A stretch of 64,000 nt of DNA from Spirosoma foliorum (GCF_014117325.1 NZ_CP059732.1:8755501-8819500); one strand, 5' to 3'. Positions 45,019-54,698 are shown, counted from the stretch's first letter. The notes: generated by a model from the letters alone, not told the origin. Program-made: numbers and translations.

Positions 45019-46470
45019 ATGAAAATTCTTCTCTCTTTATTCTTACTTTTCTGCTGTTCAATAGTCAGTGCTCAACAGGATGTTTATCAATCGTTCGAAG
45101 TGGATAGTGCTGCTACTCCTCGTGGCGGAGTAACGACATTTAATACATTCCTTCAGGCCAATTTACGGAAGCCGATAGCGGCTGCTGCCAAGGGCATTGG
45201 TGGCATTGTGGTATTGAATGGCATTGTAGAAGCAGATGGATGTATTACAGGTGTAAAATTAGTAGAGTCATTTCGTCCTGATTGCGATCGTGAAGCTATG
45301 CGGGTGTTAAAGCTTTTCAATGCATGGAAGCCAGCTCGTAAGGCTAGAAAGGAAGTTCGGCAAGAAGTAATCATCCCTGTAAATTTTAAGGAAAATACTC
45401 CATTCATATATGAGAATGGTACACGAATCAGCTACTTTGACGTAGATTACGTGGCCCTTATGGACACTACTCAGGCATATTATAAACAATACTTGCCAAT
45501 AGATTCAATGGGTATTCCTACAGGGGATATTATGCTATACAAAATGAAAAAAGGCATATGGAAGAAAGAAGCTCAATCACCGCTTTTTCGTAAAGTATTA
45601 GCTGATTTACCAAGAGAAAAGACCTATTCGATTGGTTATCAAAATGGCATTGTTGGATGGGAGGGAGACCTGTTTGTGGTTGATAACAAAGGTAAGCTTT
45701 TAAGGCAGTCGTATTTTCGAAAAGGTCAGCAGGTTGGTGCTGAATTATTCTATCACTCCAATGGCTTAGTTAGCGAGATGACTGAAACATTGAATGATAA
45801 ATCGACCATTACTACTTGGTATTCTAATGGGCAAATCAATCAAGTTAAACTAGTTGATCCACCACAGGGAGACTTTTCATATGCGTACCCAGAGCAGGTA
45901 ATCGCTTTATGGGATAGCACAGGTCATCAAAAGATTAAAGATGGAAATGGTTATGGCATTTACCAGACGCGCATTCAGTCTGCTAAAGACACAACTCAAT
46001 ATACGCTTTTCATCGAGCAGGGTGTCTATAAGAATGGCTATAAACAAGGCGTTTGGACAGGAAAATATGCTGATAGCTCCTATTTCTACAATGAAGTATA
46101 CGATAAAGGAGTATGTAAAGATGGGAAAGCGCGTGCTGAGGGTGAGGATAGTGTAAACTATACTGAAATTGAAGAACCAGCTCAATTTTCAGGAGGTATA
46201 CAATCATTAGATCGATTTTTAAAACGGAATTCAAAATATCCAATTGGGGCAGTACGGATTGGGGTAGAGGGCAGAGTATTTGTTGGCTTTTCAGTGTGTA
46301 CAGATGGAACACTATGCAATTATGAGCTACTAAAAAGTGTACGACCTGATTTAGATCAGGAAGCATTACGGGTTGTTAAGAAAACGAGTGGATATTGGAT
46401 TCCTGCTAATTTGCGTGGTCGGAAAGTCCAGACCAAGTACAAGATGCCAATCAATTTTACTTTGAATTAA
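45019..46470 (+). CDS. Exported TonB-domain / MORN-like protein, second of two
   Basis: This 483-residue paralogue of the preceding protein has the same length and order: signal peptide (MKILLSLFLLFCCSIVSAQ), TonB-like domain (IGGIVVLNGIVEADGCITGV), MORN-like centre (GAELFYHSNGLVSEMTETL; TWYSNGQINQVK; EQGVYKNGYKQGVWTGKYAD), and terminal TonB domain (VEGRVFVGFSVCTDGTLCN; GYWIPANLRGRKVQTKYKMP). It is more AT-rich than its partner. The two arose by tandem duplication and probably share a periplasmic role. The 57-nt gap has no obvious promoter. Confidence 0.8.
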   Translation: MKILLSLFLLFCCSIVSAQQDVYQSFEVDSAATPRGGVTTFNTFLQANLRKPIAAAAKGIGGIVVLNGIVEADGCITGVKLVESFRPDCDREAMRVLKLFNAWKPARKARKEVRQEVIIPVNFKENTPFIYENGTRISYFDVDYVALMDTTQAYYKQYLPIDSMGIPTGDIMLYKMKKGIWKKEAQSPLFRKVLADLPREKTYSIGYQNGIVGWEGDLFVVDNKGKLLRQSYFRKGQQVGAELFYHSNGLVSEMTETLNDKSTITTWYSNGQINQVKLVDPPQGDFSYAYPEQVIALWDSTGHQKIKDGNGYGIYQTRIQSAKDTTQYTLFIEQGVYKNGYKQGVWTGKYADSSYFYNEVYDKGVCKDGKARAEGEDSVNYTEIEEPAQFSGGIQSLDRFLKRNSKYPIGAVRIGVEGRVFVGFSVCTDGTLCNYELLKSVRPDLDQEALRVVKKTSGYWIPANLRGRKVQTKYKMPINFTLN

Positions 46471-46538
46471 GGTTATTCAATAGGGATACAAATTAAAACC
46501 TCATTTTTCGGTAAATTTGCCGGATAACCTCTGCGTAC

Positions 46539-47630
46539 ATGTCGCTCAAGCAAGTCCCTCTTCATCATATTCATCAGCAACTAGGCGCTAAGATTGTGCC
46601 GTTTGCGGGCTTCGAGATGCCCGTTCGCTATTCATCTGACCTCGACGAACACAACACGGTTCGTAATGCCGTGGGCATTTTCGATGTCTCGCACATGGGT
46701 GAGTTCATCCTAAAAGGCGAAGGCGCCCTGGGCCTAATTCAGCGTGTGTCGGCCAACGATGCCAGCATCCTGTATGACGGTAAAGTGCAATACAGCTACC
46801 TGCCGAACGGTCGGGGTGGTATTGTCGATGATCTTCTGGTATATCGGATCAGCGATCTCGAATATATGCTCGTGGTCAATGCATCGAACATCGAAAAAGA
46901 CTGGAACTGGATTAGCCAATACGCATCGGACTATGATCTGAGCATGGTCAATGTCTCTGACGATACATGCCTGTTTGCGGTACAAGGGCCACTCGCTGCC
47001 AAAGCCCTACAATCACTTACCAATGCCGATCTTGATTCGATGGAGTATTATACGTTTGAGAAAACCGATTTTGCCGGTTGTGCCAACGTAATTGTCTCAG
47101 CAACGGGCTATACGGGTGCGGGTGGTTTTGAAATATACGTTTCGAATGATCAGGCTGAGGATGTCTGGAATGCCATTGTGAAAGCGGGTGAACCTTACGG
47201 TCTCAAGCCTATCGGTCTGGGTGCCCGTGATACGCTCCGACTCGAAATGGGTTATAATCTCTACGGAAACGACATCACCGACGAAACATCGCCTATTGAA
47301 GCGGGACTTGGCTGGGTCACAAAGTTTACCCACGATTTCATTGACGCCGATGTCCTGAAAGAGCAGAAGACACAGGGTGTGCCGCGTAAATTAGTTGGCT
47401 TCGAATTACTGGATCGGGGTGTGCCACGTGGCCATTACGAATTGACGGATGCCGATGGAAATCAAATCGGTGAAGTGACCTCTGGTACGCAGTCGCCAAC
47501 CTTAGGTAAAGGTGTTGGTTTGGGGTATGTTCAAACCGCATTCAGCAAACCAGGCTCCGAAATCTTTGTGAAGGTTCGTGATCGGCTGCTCAAAGCCCAG
47601 GTTGTTAAACTCCCTTTCGTTAAAAAATAA
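46539..47630 (+). CDS. gcvT: Aminomethyltransferase, glycine cleavage T protein
   Basis: The 363-residue protein matches GcvT: PFAGFEMPVRYSSDLDEHNT and FDVSHMGEF near the start, the folate-binding region YTGAGGFEIYVSNDQ, LGARDTLRLEMGYNLYGNDI, and the C-terminal beta-barrel (GEVTSGTQSPTLGKGVGLGY). It transfers the aminomethyl carbon to tetrahydrofolate. The gene is monocistronic here; gcvH and gcvP are not in the window. A long hairpin repeat follows at once. Confidence 0.95.
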   Translation: MSLKQVPLHHIHQQLGAKIVPFAGFEMPVRYSSDLDEHNTVRNAVGIFDVSHMGEFILKGEGALGLIQRVSANDASILYDGKVQYSYLPNGRGGIVDDLLVYRISDLEYMLVVNASNIEKDWNWISQYASDYDLSMVNVSDDTCLFAVQGPLAAKALQSLTNADLDSMEYYTFEKTDFAGCANVIVSATGYTGAGGFEIYVSNDQAEDVWNAIVKAGEPYGLKPIGLGARDTLRLEMGYNLYGNDITDETSPIEAGLGWVTKFTHDFIDADVLKEQKTQGVPRKLVGFELLDRGVPRGHYELTDADGNQIGEVTSGTQSPTLGKGVGLGYVQTAFSKPGSEIFVKVRDRLLKAQVVKLPFVKK

Positions 47631-47633
47631 AGT

Positions 47634-47752
47634 CTGAACCGGGATTTGTGTGATTTTACTGACTGACTTTGATTTTAGCCTTCGGATTTCTTTGAAAGCT
47701 AAATCATGAAAAATCATGGTCAGTCAGTAAAATCACACAAATCCCGGTTCAG
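47634..47752. repeat. Dispersed long-hairpin repeat, copy B, perfect 34-bp arms
   Basis: Arms at 47634-47667 (ctgaaccgggatttgtgtga...) and 47719-47752 are exact complements. The loop contains a second smaller stem (gattttagc/gctaaatc). Copy A at 32352-32469 has the same design with diverged arms. Confidence 0.85.
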
Positions 47753-47761
47753 AATCATTCT

Positions 47762-48475
47762 ATGAAACAAATTGACGTTTGCTTTACCCCGGATTTATTG
47801 CATCTCCACACATTTGAGAATACGATAGTCGTTGTAGCCGATGTATTCCGGGCCACCTCGTGCATGGTTACAGCCTTTGCCTATGGTGTGAATAGTATCA
47901 CGCCCGTTGCCACAATTGATGAGTGCCGACAATTGCAAGAGCGCGGTTATCTGGCTGCTGCTGAGCGAAATGCCAAAAAAGTTGACGGCTTTGAGTTAGA
48001 TAACTCGCCATTCACCTACATGGATGAGCGAATTCGGGGGGCAAACGTAGCCATGACAACCACAAACGGTACATTGGCTATTACCAAGTCGAGATCGGCG
48101 GTAAAAGTACTGGTTGGGTCGTTCCTGAATCTGGACGCGTTGGTACGGTACTTAAAAACCGAAGGCTACGATGTTATGGTACTTTGCGCGGGCTGGAAAG
48201 GGCGCGTGAATCTGGAAGATACGCTTTTTGCAGGCGCTTTGGTGGATCGCCTGAAAGATAGCTATGCCATGGCAGAAGACAGCGCTATTATGGCGTGGCG
48301 ACTATATGCGCAAGGAAAAGACAATCTGATCAATTACATGTCAAACGCGTCGCACATCCGACGGCTTCAACGGCTCGGTATTCAGAAAGACATTGCCTAC
48401 TGCCTGCAACACGACCTCTACGACGTAATACCCGTATTGCGTGGTAGTTCGTTAGTCAATATGGAGGTAAAATAG
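47762..48475 (+). CDS. comB: 2-phosphosulfolactate phosphatase family protein
   Basis: The 237-residue protein matches the ComB family: VVVADVFRATSCMVTAFAYG, AAERNAKKVDGFELDNSPF, MTTTNGTLAITKSRSAVKVL and VLCAGWKGRVNLEDTLFAGA. The reference enzyme dephosphorylates phosphosulfolactate in coenzyme M or sulfolactate metabolism; in bacteria lacking those pathways the substrate is unclear. It starts 9 nt after the perfect hairpin repeat and ends 5 nt from the converging DUF4249 gene. Confidence 0.9.
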   Translation: MKQIDVCFTPDLLHLHTFENTIVVVADVFRATSCMVTAFAYGVNSITPVATIDECRQLQERGYLAAAERNAKKVDGFELDNSPFTYMDERIRGANVAMTTTNGTLAITKSRSAVKVLVGSFLNLDALVRYLKTEGYDVMVLCAGWKGRVNLEDTLFAGALVDRLKDSYAMAEDSAIMAWRLYAQGKDNLINYMSNASHIRRLQRLGIQKDIAYCLQHDLYDVIPVLRGSSLVNMEVK

Positions 48476-48479
48476 CACT

Positions 48480-49820
48480 TCAGTCTCGCCAACCTTGGGG
48501 CTTAAACGGGGTTCGATTATCGCTTTGTAAGCACGGAGCCGTTGGCGGACGATCTGCATAAGGCCAGATCTTGACCTTAGGCGTTGGGCGGTAATCATCC
48601 AGAATATACAGCGGGGGCGGTTCAGGACTTGGCCGACGATTATTGAGCGCATAAAATAAATCATCGCCATCATTAAGGTGTGGCCCACCGGGATCTAAAG
48701 CGCCATAAGCGAATCCCTGCCGATCGGTCCGGTCGAGCCAGTAATGCACTTGTGAAACAGCCGAAGCCGTAAAATAGCCTATGGTCTGTTTTTGGGAATT
48801 GCCTACTTGATGAACATTGCCACCCAAAGCCGTTGGTGGAGTATCGGATAATCCACCTGTTTTCTGAGTCTGGTCGGCAAAAAGCTTATAGTACTGATAG
48901 GCGTCTGGAGTCAGTGAGAGCTGACGAACATCGACCAGAGCAGGCTGGTAATCGTAAAACGGAATCTGGGCTACCCGTTGCTGGCTAATCAGATTGCCAT
49001 TCGCATAACGGTCATCAAAGACCTGAATATCATTGTTGTATAAGATTTCCCAGCACGCTGTTCGGCAAGGGTAATCATAATTCCATTGCTCTGTAGGCAC
49101 AACCGGTGCTTTCGAATCAACCTGTGATAACCCCGGCGATGGGACAAAACAGTCTTCGTAAAGTTCGTCACCAGTTACAAAATATTTGAAGTCTTTATCG
49201 GCGTTATAGACTCCGGGCAAGACTTTATGAACGGAATAGACTCCATTTCGGCAGGTTCTGCACCAATACTGACGTTCGTAGAGTTTCCAGTCCCATCGGT
49301 AATAATTGTGTTCCTGAGCTGGGTCCTGGCTCTCGATAAAGATGTCATGAGCAGCTGTGTAGCCATCCAACTGAGTAACGGGAAGACTCTTCGGATTAAA
49401 TCGTGAACTTACTTTCGAAATTGCTGGAACGGCCTGCATAATCTGCTGACTAGATGCATATTGAGTACCATCAGCCAGGGTAAATCGAAGTTGATATGCA
49501 TGCCCAATCTGACCTTTAAAATCGCTGGGAAGTTGATAACTACCATCAATGGTTTCGTGACAGAAAATTTGTAGTGATGAATCTACCACGACTATTACCG
49601 TTGCTTTCGTAATGGGTGTGGTCCCGAATTTCCCCGTAAGCGGGTCTGCTTTTGATCGGTTAAGGCGAATAATTTGAGGCTCAGCCAGATTGGTGATTGT
49701 GCCGTCTACAACCAATATATCGTTCGTGCTGAGTAAGGCGCTATCATCCGGATCTATACAGGCAAGTGGCAGAAAGAGAGCTGATAAGCCAACTACTAGT
49801 CGAGAGAGAACCGAGCGCAT
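48480..49820 (-). CDS. DUF4249 outer-membrane lipoprotein
   Basis: The 446-residue protein starts with a lipoprotein signal (LSALFLPLACIDPDDS). It has an N-terminal beta domain (ILVVDGTITNLAEPQIIRLN) and the long DUF4249 body. The family is usual in Bacteroidota next to TonB-dependent receptors, but no receptor gene lies here. It contains a Cys-rich stretch (RQYWCRTCRNGVYSVHK and DYPCRTACWEILYN) that could form disulfides. It is likely surface-exposed; the ligand is unknown. Confidence 0.85.
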   Translation of the reverse strand: MRSVLSRLVVGLSALFLPLACIDPDDSALLSTNDILVVDGTITNLAEPQIIRLNRSKADPLTGKFGTTPITKATVIVVVDSSLQIFCHETIDGSYQLPSDFKGQIGHAYQLRFTLADGTQYASSQQIMQAVPAISKVSSRFNPKSLPVTQLDGYTAAHDIFIESQDPAQEHNYYRWDWKLYERQYWCRTCRNGVYSVHKVLPGVYNADKDFKYFVTGDELYEDCFVPSPGLSQVDSKAPVVPTEQWNYDYPCRTACWEILYNNDIQVFDDRYANGNLISQQRVAQIPFYDYQPALVDVRQLSLTPDAYQYYKLFADQTQKTGGLSDTPPTALGGNVHQVGNSQKQTIGYFTASAVSQVHYWLDRTDRQGFAYGALDPGGPHLNDGDDLFYALNNRRPSPEPPPLYILDDYRPTPKVKIWPYADRPPTAPCLQSDNRTPFKPQGWRD

Positions 49821-49910
49821 GGATAGTTATACATTGAGTATACACTATAAAGCTTTTTTATCGCTGCTTTACTGGTAACGGTCTGTTCTGGACTATAATT
49901 ACTAAACATA

Positions 49911-49960
49911 AATCACCCCACTAATTCGGGTTTGTTCAGGTTCCGATTAGCGGGGTGATT
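49911..49960. terminator. Palindromic terminator beside acpP
   Basis: aatcaccccactaat...cgg pairs with ccgattagcggggtgatt around a short loop and is followed by attttg. Facing leftward it ends acpP, which stops at 50020. Confidence 0.75.
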
Positions 49961-50019
49961 ATTTTGTGAATAAGGAAAAGTTACTCTCAATAGAGAGTGG
50001 AGTAGGCGTTTTTGGCTAC

Positions 50020-50298
50020 CTAAGCTATGGCCTGTTCGCCGTGTAGGTAAGTCATAACGCCTTTCATGGTTGTTAGTTTGTCGTAATCTTCGTCGGGAAT
50101 TCGGATGCCAAATTCCTGTTCGAGCTGCATGATCAGATCGACGGTGTCTAGACTATCCAGACCCAAATCGCGGGTGAAATGAGTTTGGTCGGTAATGGCG
50201 GTTTCCTGAACCCCAAATCCATGCAGAATCTCAATAACTCGCTCCTTCATCATACGATTTATGTTTTGCAGCCCCTTGTTTTTATATATAGAAGCCAT
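50020..50298 (-). CDS. acpP: Acyl carrier protein
   Basis: The protein is 92 residues from 50298, or 77 if MKERVIEILHGFGV (50250) is the true start, which fits the family better. The phosphopantetheine Ser is in LGLDSLDTVDLIM. It is acidic with the usual helices (EQEFGIRIPDEDYDKLTTMK). It could serve fatty acid synthesis or a special pathway, as no fab genes lie alongside. It lies downstream of the efflux operon with about a 130-nt gap and is followed by a terminator. Confidence 0.9.
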   Translation of the reverse strand: MASIYKNKGLQNINRMMKERVIEILHGFGVQETAITDQTHFTRDLGLDSLDTVDLIMQLEQEFGIRIPDEDYDKLTTMKGVMTYLHGEQAIA

Positions 50299-50428
50299 TT
50301 TTGTTCGATTTAGTATGTGTGCTACCGATTTTTTAACAGTTTTTAAATCATGGTCTAGCGGATTGGCAATCGCCGGTAATGCGCTATTAGGAGCATCTTT
50401 TACTGTTAATCGTCTGTCTGACTAAAAC

Positions 50429-51763
50429 TTACAGCAACGATTCGCCAAGCAATCGTTTTAACTCTAATTGGTTGAGCATCAGCTGATATTGGAAGTTCAG
50501 TCGGCCTAATTCAGCCTCTTCTACACCCGTTTCAGCGCTTTGCAGTTCAACGTTGGTAATCACGCCATTCCGTAAACGGGCGTTGGCAATTTGGAGCGCT
50601 TTCTGCGATTGCTCTACCTGCGTTTCGAGGTTTGCCAAACGAGTTTGGTTACTCCGGATATCGGCGTTGAGCTGGGCAATACTCTGCCGTACCTGAGCGT
50701 TGGCGTTCTCAACGGCATACTGACTGGCATTCAGATTTAACTGAGCCGCCTGATTTTGCAATTGATAACGTTTCCCTGAATAAATGGGTACTGCCAGCGT
50801 TACACCAGCCGCGATATTGAACTTCGGCGTGTTGATTTCGGGCAAATACCCATTTCGAAACCCGGCTGAGCCAGAGAAACTAAGGCTAGGACGACCAGCC
50901 AGATTGTTGACCAGCACGTCGGTTTCGGCTTGCCGAACGCGATCCTGCGCCAGTTGAACGTCTTTATTACCAGCTAAGGTTGTCTGGCTATCATTGGCCA
51001 GAGCAAAGATCTGAGTCGGTGTACGACCCGACATGGCTTCTAAAGTAAATTGCTCTACTGCCCGACTGATGTCTGGATTCGGATTGCCTGTCAGGTAGGT
51101 AAGTGCCGCCAACTGCCGTTCCAACTGGTTCTGAATCTCGATCTTACGATTCTGCGCTACTTTCACCCGAACCTGCTGCGTAAGCACGTCATATTGAAGC
51201 GCATCGCCATTTTGCAGACGAGTGGCTAACAAACGAACATTGGCGCTGGCTGTGCGGATAACCGAGTCCTGAACCACCAAGCTTCGTTGTAGAAAACCAA
51301 CACCATAGTAAGCTGCCGCTACCTGATACGCCAGTGATTGCTGCGTAATTTCCAGACCCCGACGCAATACTTGTACATTATCAGTAGCCTGCCGTGTAGC
51401 GGCATTCGTGCGGCCCCAGTCGTAAATGGTTTGCCCGATACCCACGTAAGCATTCACATTGTGGTTGGGCTGAAACTGAAGGGTTCTATCCACACCATCA
51501 ATGGGCAGCGTTGCCTTTGCTACCGGATTGAGGTACTGGTAGCTGGCGTTTCCCGATACGTTTGGTTTCATAGCCGTGCGGGCAATATCCACTCGCAACT
51601 CGTTGGCCTGAATTTGCTGTTGTTGCTGTTTCAGAACCGGATAATTAGCATTGGCCTGTTGCACCAGCGCCCGTAAATCGTCGGGAAGCTGGACTGGCTG
51701 ATTCTGAGCCTGAAGGCCCCCTGTTGCCAGGAGAATAGGTATTATTAGAAGCTTGGAATGCAT
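50429..51763 (-). CDS. tolC: TolC-family outer-membrane efflux channel
   Basis: Met at 51763 (MHSKLLIIPILLATGGLQAQ) gives a signal peptide; upstream in-frame codons translate the intergenic palindrome. The 444-residue protein has the doubled TolC layout: coiled-coil helices (LVQQANANYPVLKQQQQQIQ; ARLRNGVITNVELQSAETGV) and strand segments (NVNAYVGIGQTIYDWG; PKFNIAAGVTLAVPIYSGKR). It is the exit duct for the EmrA/EmrB-like pair encoded just upstream on the same strand. Confidence 0.9.
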   Translation of the reverse strand: MHSKLLIIPILLATGGLQAQNQPVQLPDDLRALVQQANANYPVLKQQQQQIQANELRVDIARTAMKPNVSGNASYQYLNPVAKATLPIDGVDRTLQFQPNHNVNAYVGIGQTIYDWGRTNAATRQATDNVQVLRRGLEITQQSLAYQVAAAYYGVGFLQRSLVVQDSVIRTASANVRLLATRLQNGDALQYDVLTQQVRVKVAQNRKIEIQNQLERQLAALTYLTGNPNPDISRAVEQFTLEAMSGRTPTQIFALANDSQTTLAGNKDVQLAQDRVRQAETDVLVNNLAGRPSLSFSGSAGFRNGYLPEINTPKFNIAAGVTLAVPIYSGKRYQLQNQAAQLNLNASQYAVENANAQVRQSIAQLNADIRSNQTRLANLETQVEQSQKALQIANARLRNGVITNVELQSAETGVEEAELGRLNFQYQLMLNQLELKRLLGESLL

Positions 51764-51773
51764 GTTTGAAGGT

Positions 51774-51857
51774 GTTTGCGGTTTACGGTTTATAGTTTGC
51801 GAAGCTGGTGTGCAGTCTAATTGATGCGTCAGCACCGAAAACCATAAACCGAAAACC
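51774..51857. repeat. Imperfect palindrome before tolC
   Basis: gtttgcggtttacggtttat and the complement of ccataaaccgaaaacc form a hairpin between emrB and tolC. It ends about 11 nt before the tolC ATG as read on the minus strand. Confidence 0.55.
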
Positions 51858-51862
51858 AATTA

Positions 51863-53476
51863 TCAGTGAGCTGAATCGGCAATGGCTTTGGCAGTGGCCG
51901 CATCCATCTTTTTCTGTTTAAGTAAGAATAGCAATGGGAACGAGACAACGAAAAACAAGCCTGCCAACTTGAACGTATCCAAATACGAAAGCATTAGCGC
52001 CTGTCTGGAAATAATTTGATCAAGGTTTTTGTAGGCTCCTGTGGCGGCATCGAATGCGTTGACTCCTTTTGCTATCAATGCCTGTGTCATAGCCGTTACG
52101 CGCTCGGTTGTTAGCATTTCGCCGGGTTGCAGATTAGATACCAGATCACCCCGATGAACAGCCGTGCGTTGCGTTACGTAGGTGTTTGTAATGGCAACTC
52201 CGAAAGCGCCACCCACCTGCCGCATCATATTCACAATGGCGATACCCGTAGGCAACTCACGGGGTGTCAAGGTCGACACCGATTGGTTAATAAGCGGTAC
52301 GTTTACGAATGCCAGACCAATACCCCTGATAATAAGCGCTGTAATGAAATCACCATCCGACGCATTCATATTGTAGGTCGACATGATGAAGCAGAAGGTC
52401 GAAAAGGCAACGTACCCAATCGCTACGGCAAATCTTGGCGACACACCTTTGGCCAGCAATCGGCCAACTAAGGCGAACATGGGTAACGTAACAAGCCCAC
52501 CTGGAATCAGAAGCTTACCCGTTTGCGTGGCTGTTAAGCCAACAATGCGTTGAGCAAACAGTGGGTAAAGTAGTACCGAGGTAAACAGACCATAACCGAT
52601 AACTACCATCAAAATAGAGCCTATTGCCAGATTTCGGTTTTTCAGCGCCCGAAGGTCAACGACAGGGTCTCTGGTGCCTCTAAGTTCCCACCAGATAAAG
52701 AGCGGAATAGCAATCACAGCGGCAACCGACAGCCACAAAATTACTTTACTATCGAACCAGTCGTCAGCTTCACCTCGCTCCAGTACATATTGTAGACTCC
52801 CGATGCCAACGGCCAGCAGTAAAATGCCTATCTGGTCAATCTGAATGCTTTTACGGTCAATATTTTTCTCGTCCTCCTTTTTGTCGATGTAGGCTACACT
52901 TAAAAGGACGGCTGCAATGCCAATCGGAACATTGATGTAAAACATCCAGCTCCAATGGTAATTGTCAATAATATAGCCACCGAGCGTAGGTCCAAGCGTT
53001 GGCCCGAGTACAATACCCATACCAAATAAGGCTGAAGCAACAGGCCGCTGTGAAGGCGGAAAGGCATCGAACATCAACCCTTGTGAGGTCGAGAGGAGAG
53101 CCCCGCCACCGATGCCCTGTAAGAACCGAAAGAAAACCAGTAGCCAGAGATTATCCGCAAATCCACAACCATAGGAAGCGATCGTGAACAGGATAATGGA
53201 GGCAACGTAATAATTTTTGCGACCAAAATATCGTTGCAAAAAGCCCGTCATCGGTATTACAATGACGTTGGCAATCGCGTAAGCCGTTACTACCCAGGCT
53301 ACATCTTCAATCGTGACACCGAGATTCCCGGCAATGTCGGTTAGGCCGACGTTCACAATGGATGTATCAATTAATTCAATAATGGCTGCCGAAATGGCTG
53401 TCACAACGACTATCCACTTTCTAAATCCAGTGGGTTGAGCCGATTGTGCAGGCATAGCTAATGTTTGAGTTGCCAT
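51863..53476 (-). CDS. emrB: DHA2-family multidrug efflux transporter (EmrB type)
   Basis: The 537-residue membrane protein has 14 predicted hydrophobic segments and MFS signatures: IIELIDTSIVNVGLTDIAGN in helix 1, FLQRYFGRKNYYVAS motif A-like, RFLQGIGGGALL, and motif C GIVLGPTLGPTLGGYI. It pairs with the EmrA-like adaptor before it and TolC after it to pump drugs or detergents out through both membranes, driven by protons. The 5-prime gap contains a low-complexity palindrome (about 53489-53588). Confidence 0.9.
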   Translation of the reverse strand: MATQTLAMPAQSAQPTGFRKWIVVVTAISAAIIELIDTSIVNVGLTDIAGNLGVTIEDVAWVVTAYAIANVIVIPMTGFLQRYFGRKNYYVASIILFTIASYGCGFADNLWLLVFFRFLQGIGGGALLSTSQGLMFDAFPPSQRPVASALFGMGIVLGPTLGPTLGGYIIDNYHWSWMFYINVPIGIAAVLLSVAYIDKKEDEKNIDRKSIQIDQIGILLLAVGIGSLQYVLERGEADDWFDSKVILWLSVAAVIAIPLFIWWELRGTRDPVVDLRALKNRNLAIGSILMVVIGYGLFTSVLLYPLFAQRIVGLTATQTGKLLIPGGLVTLPMFALVGRLLAKGVSPRFAVAIGYVAFSTFCFIMSTYNMNASDGDFITALIIRGIGLAFVNVPLINQSVSTLTPRELPTGIAIVNMMRQVGGAFGVAITNTYVTQRTAVHRGDLVSNLQPGEMLTTERVTAMTQALIAKGVNAFDAATGAYKNLDQIISRQALMLSYLDTFKLAGLFFVVSFPLLFLLKQKKMDAATAKAIADSAH

Positions 53477-53488
53477 GTTTTTAATGGA

Positions 53489-53588
53489 AAATGTATAATG
53501 AATAATTGATAATGAATGAGTTGAATGAAGGATGGCTGACGCTTAAGGTTCGCATCATACTTCATTATTCATTTTACATTATTCATTA
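53489..53588. repeat. Imperfect AT-rich palindrome between emrA and emrB
   Basis: ataatgaataattgataatg repeats on the left and ttcattattcattttacatt on the right can pair across about 40 nt. It ends about 12 nt before the emrB start on the minus strand and also touches the emrA stop. Confidence 0.5.
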
Positions 53589-54698
53589 CTTAGCTACGCG
53601 CACTTCGGCGTCTACGCTCAGACCGGCCCGCAGTTGATTTTTGTATTTCTCTGGATTGAGGATTTCGATTTTCACCGGTACCCGTTGCGTGATTTTTACG
53701 AAGTTCCCAGATGCGTTATCGGCAGGTAGTAGCGCAAACCGGGCTCCGGTAGCATCCGACAAAGACGATACGCGACCTTTGATGTCGAGGTCAGGATACG
53801 CATCCAGTTTGATGTCAACTTCCTGACCAAGCTGCATTTTCTCCAGCTGCGTTTCTTTGAAGTTGGCAACTACCCAGAAGGTCGAATCGGCAACGATCGT
53901 GAACAGGTTCTGGCCAGGTTGTACATATTGACCAACGACTACGTTTTTACGACCAATCTTACCGGCAATTGGAGCGGCAAGCCGAGCATAGCCGACTTTC
54001 AGTTTGGCGTTGTCGATAGCTGCCTGTTTCACTTTCAAGACCGCCTGGATTTTCTGAATGTTGGCTTGCGCTTTAGCAATACCAGCCTGTGCTACGCTTT
54101 CCGATGTTTTAGCCAGATTGACCTGCTCAATATTCGCGTTGTACTGTCCCGATTGTACTTCTACGTTATTCTGCGAGTCTTCCAGTTGCTTTTTGGTCAG
54201 CGATTGTTCTTTGTATAGATTCTGATCGCGTTGCAAATCCTGTTGGGCTTTGTTGCGTCGAATAGCCTGTACCTGGGCGTTCGATTGAGCTACACGCGCG
54301 TTTTGGACTACGTTGCGCGAAGTTGCCTGCGCATTTTGCAGGTCGGCACGGGCATTTTCAAGGTCGGCCAATGACTGCTGATAATCGGCTTCAGCTTGTG
54401 CCAGGGCCACATCGTATTCCTGAGGATCGATGGTTACGAGTTGTTGGCCTTGTTTTACCGTGGCGTAATCGTCAACATTCACCGAGGTTACGTAACCCGC
54501 TACCCGAGCGAGTACTGGCGCTGAGTTTCCTTCAATTTGGGCGTTGTCTGTTGTTTCGTACTGCTGGCTGTGGCGGAACGCCTGATAGCCGAAATAACCA
54601 CCTACAAGTACTACTAGTCCAATAATAATGCGGGGTAAATATGCGCTGAGGCCGCTTTTCTCTTCTGTGGTTGCCATTTGCTGTGTTGTGGTTGCCAT
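53586..54698 (-). CDS. emrA: HlyD/EmrA-family membrane fusion protein
   Basis: The 370-residue protein has one N-terminal membrane helix (IIIGLVVLVGGYFGYQAF), a biotinyl-lipoyl-like part (APVLARVAGYVTSVNVDDYA), a long coiled coil (NVVQNARVAQSNAQVQAIRR), and the beta-barrel end (GKIGRKNVVVGQYVQPGQNL; GRVSSLSDATGARFALLPAD). It links EmrB in the inner membrane to TolC. It is the first gene of the operon, divergent from a MarR gene with overlapping promoter boxes. Confidence 0.9.
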   Translation of the reverse strand: MATTTQQMATTEEKSGLSAYLPRIIIGLVVLVGGYFGYQAFRHSQQYETTDNAQIEGNSAPVLARVAGYVTSVNVDDYATVKQGQQLVTIDPQEYDVALAQAEADYQQSLADLENARADLQNAQATSRNVVQNARVAQSNAQVQAIRRNKAQQDLQRDQNLYKEQSLTKKQLEDSQNNVEVQSGQYNANIEQVNLAKTSESVAQAGIAKAQANIQKIQAVLKVKQAAIDNAKLKVGYARLAAPIAGKIGRKNVVVGQYVQPGQNLFTIVADSTFWVVANFKETQLEKMQLGQEVDIKLDAYPDLDIKGRVSSLSDATGARFALLPADNASGNFVKITQRVPVKIEILNPEKYKNQLRAGLSVDAEVRVAK

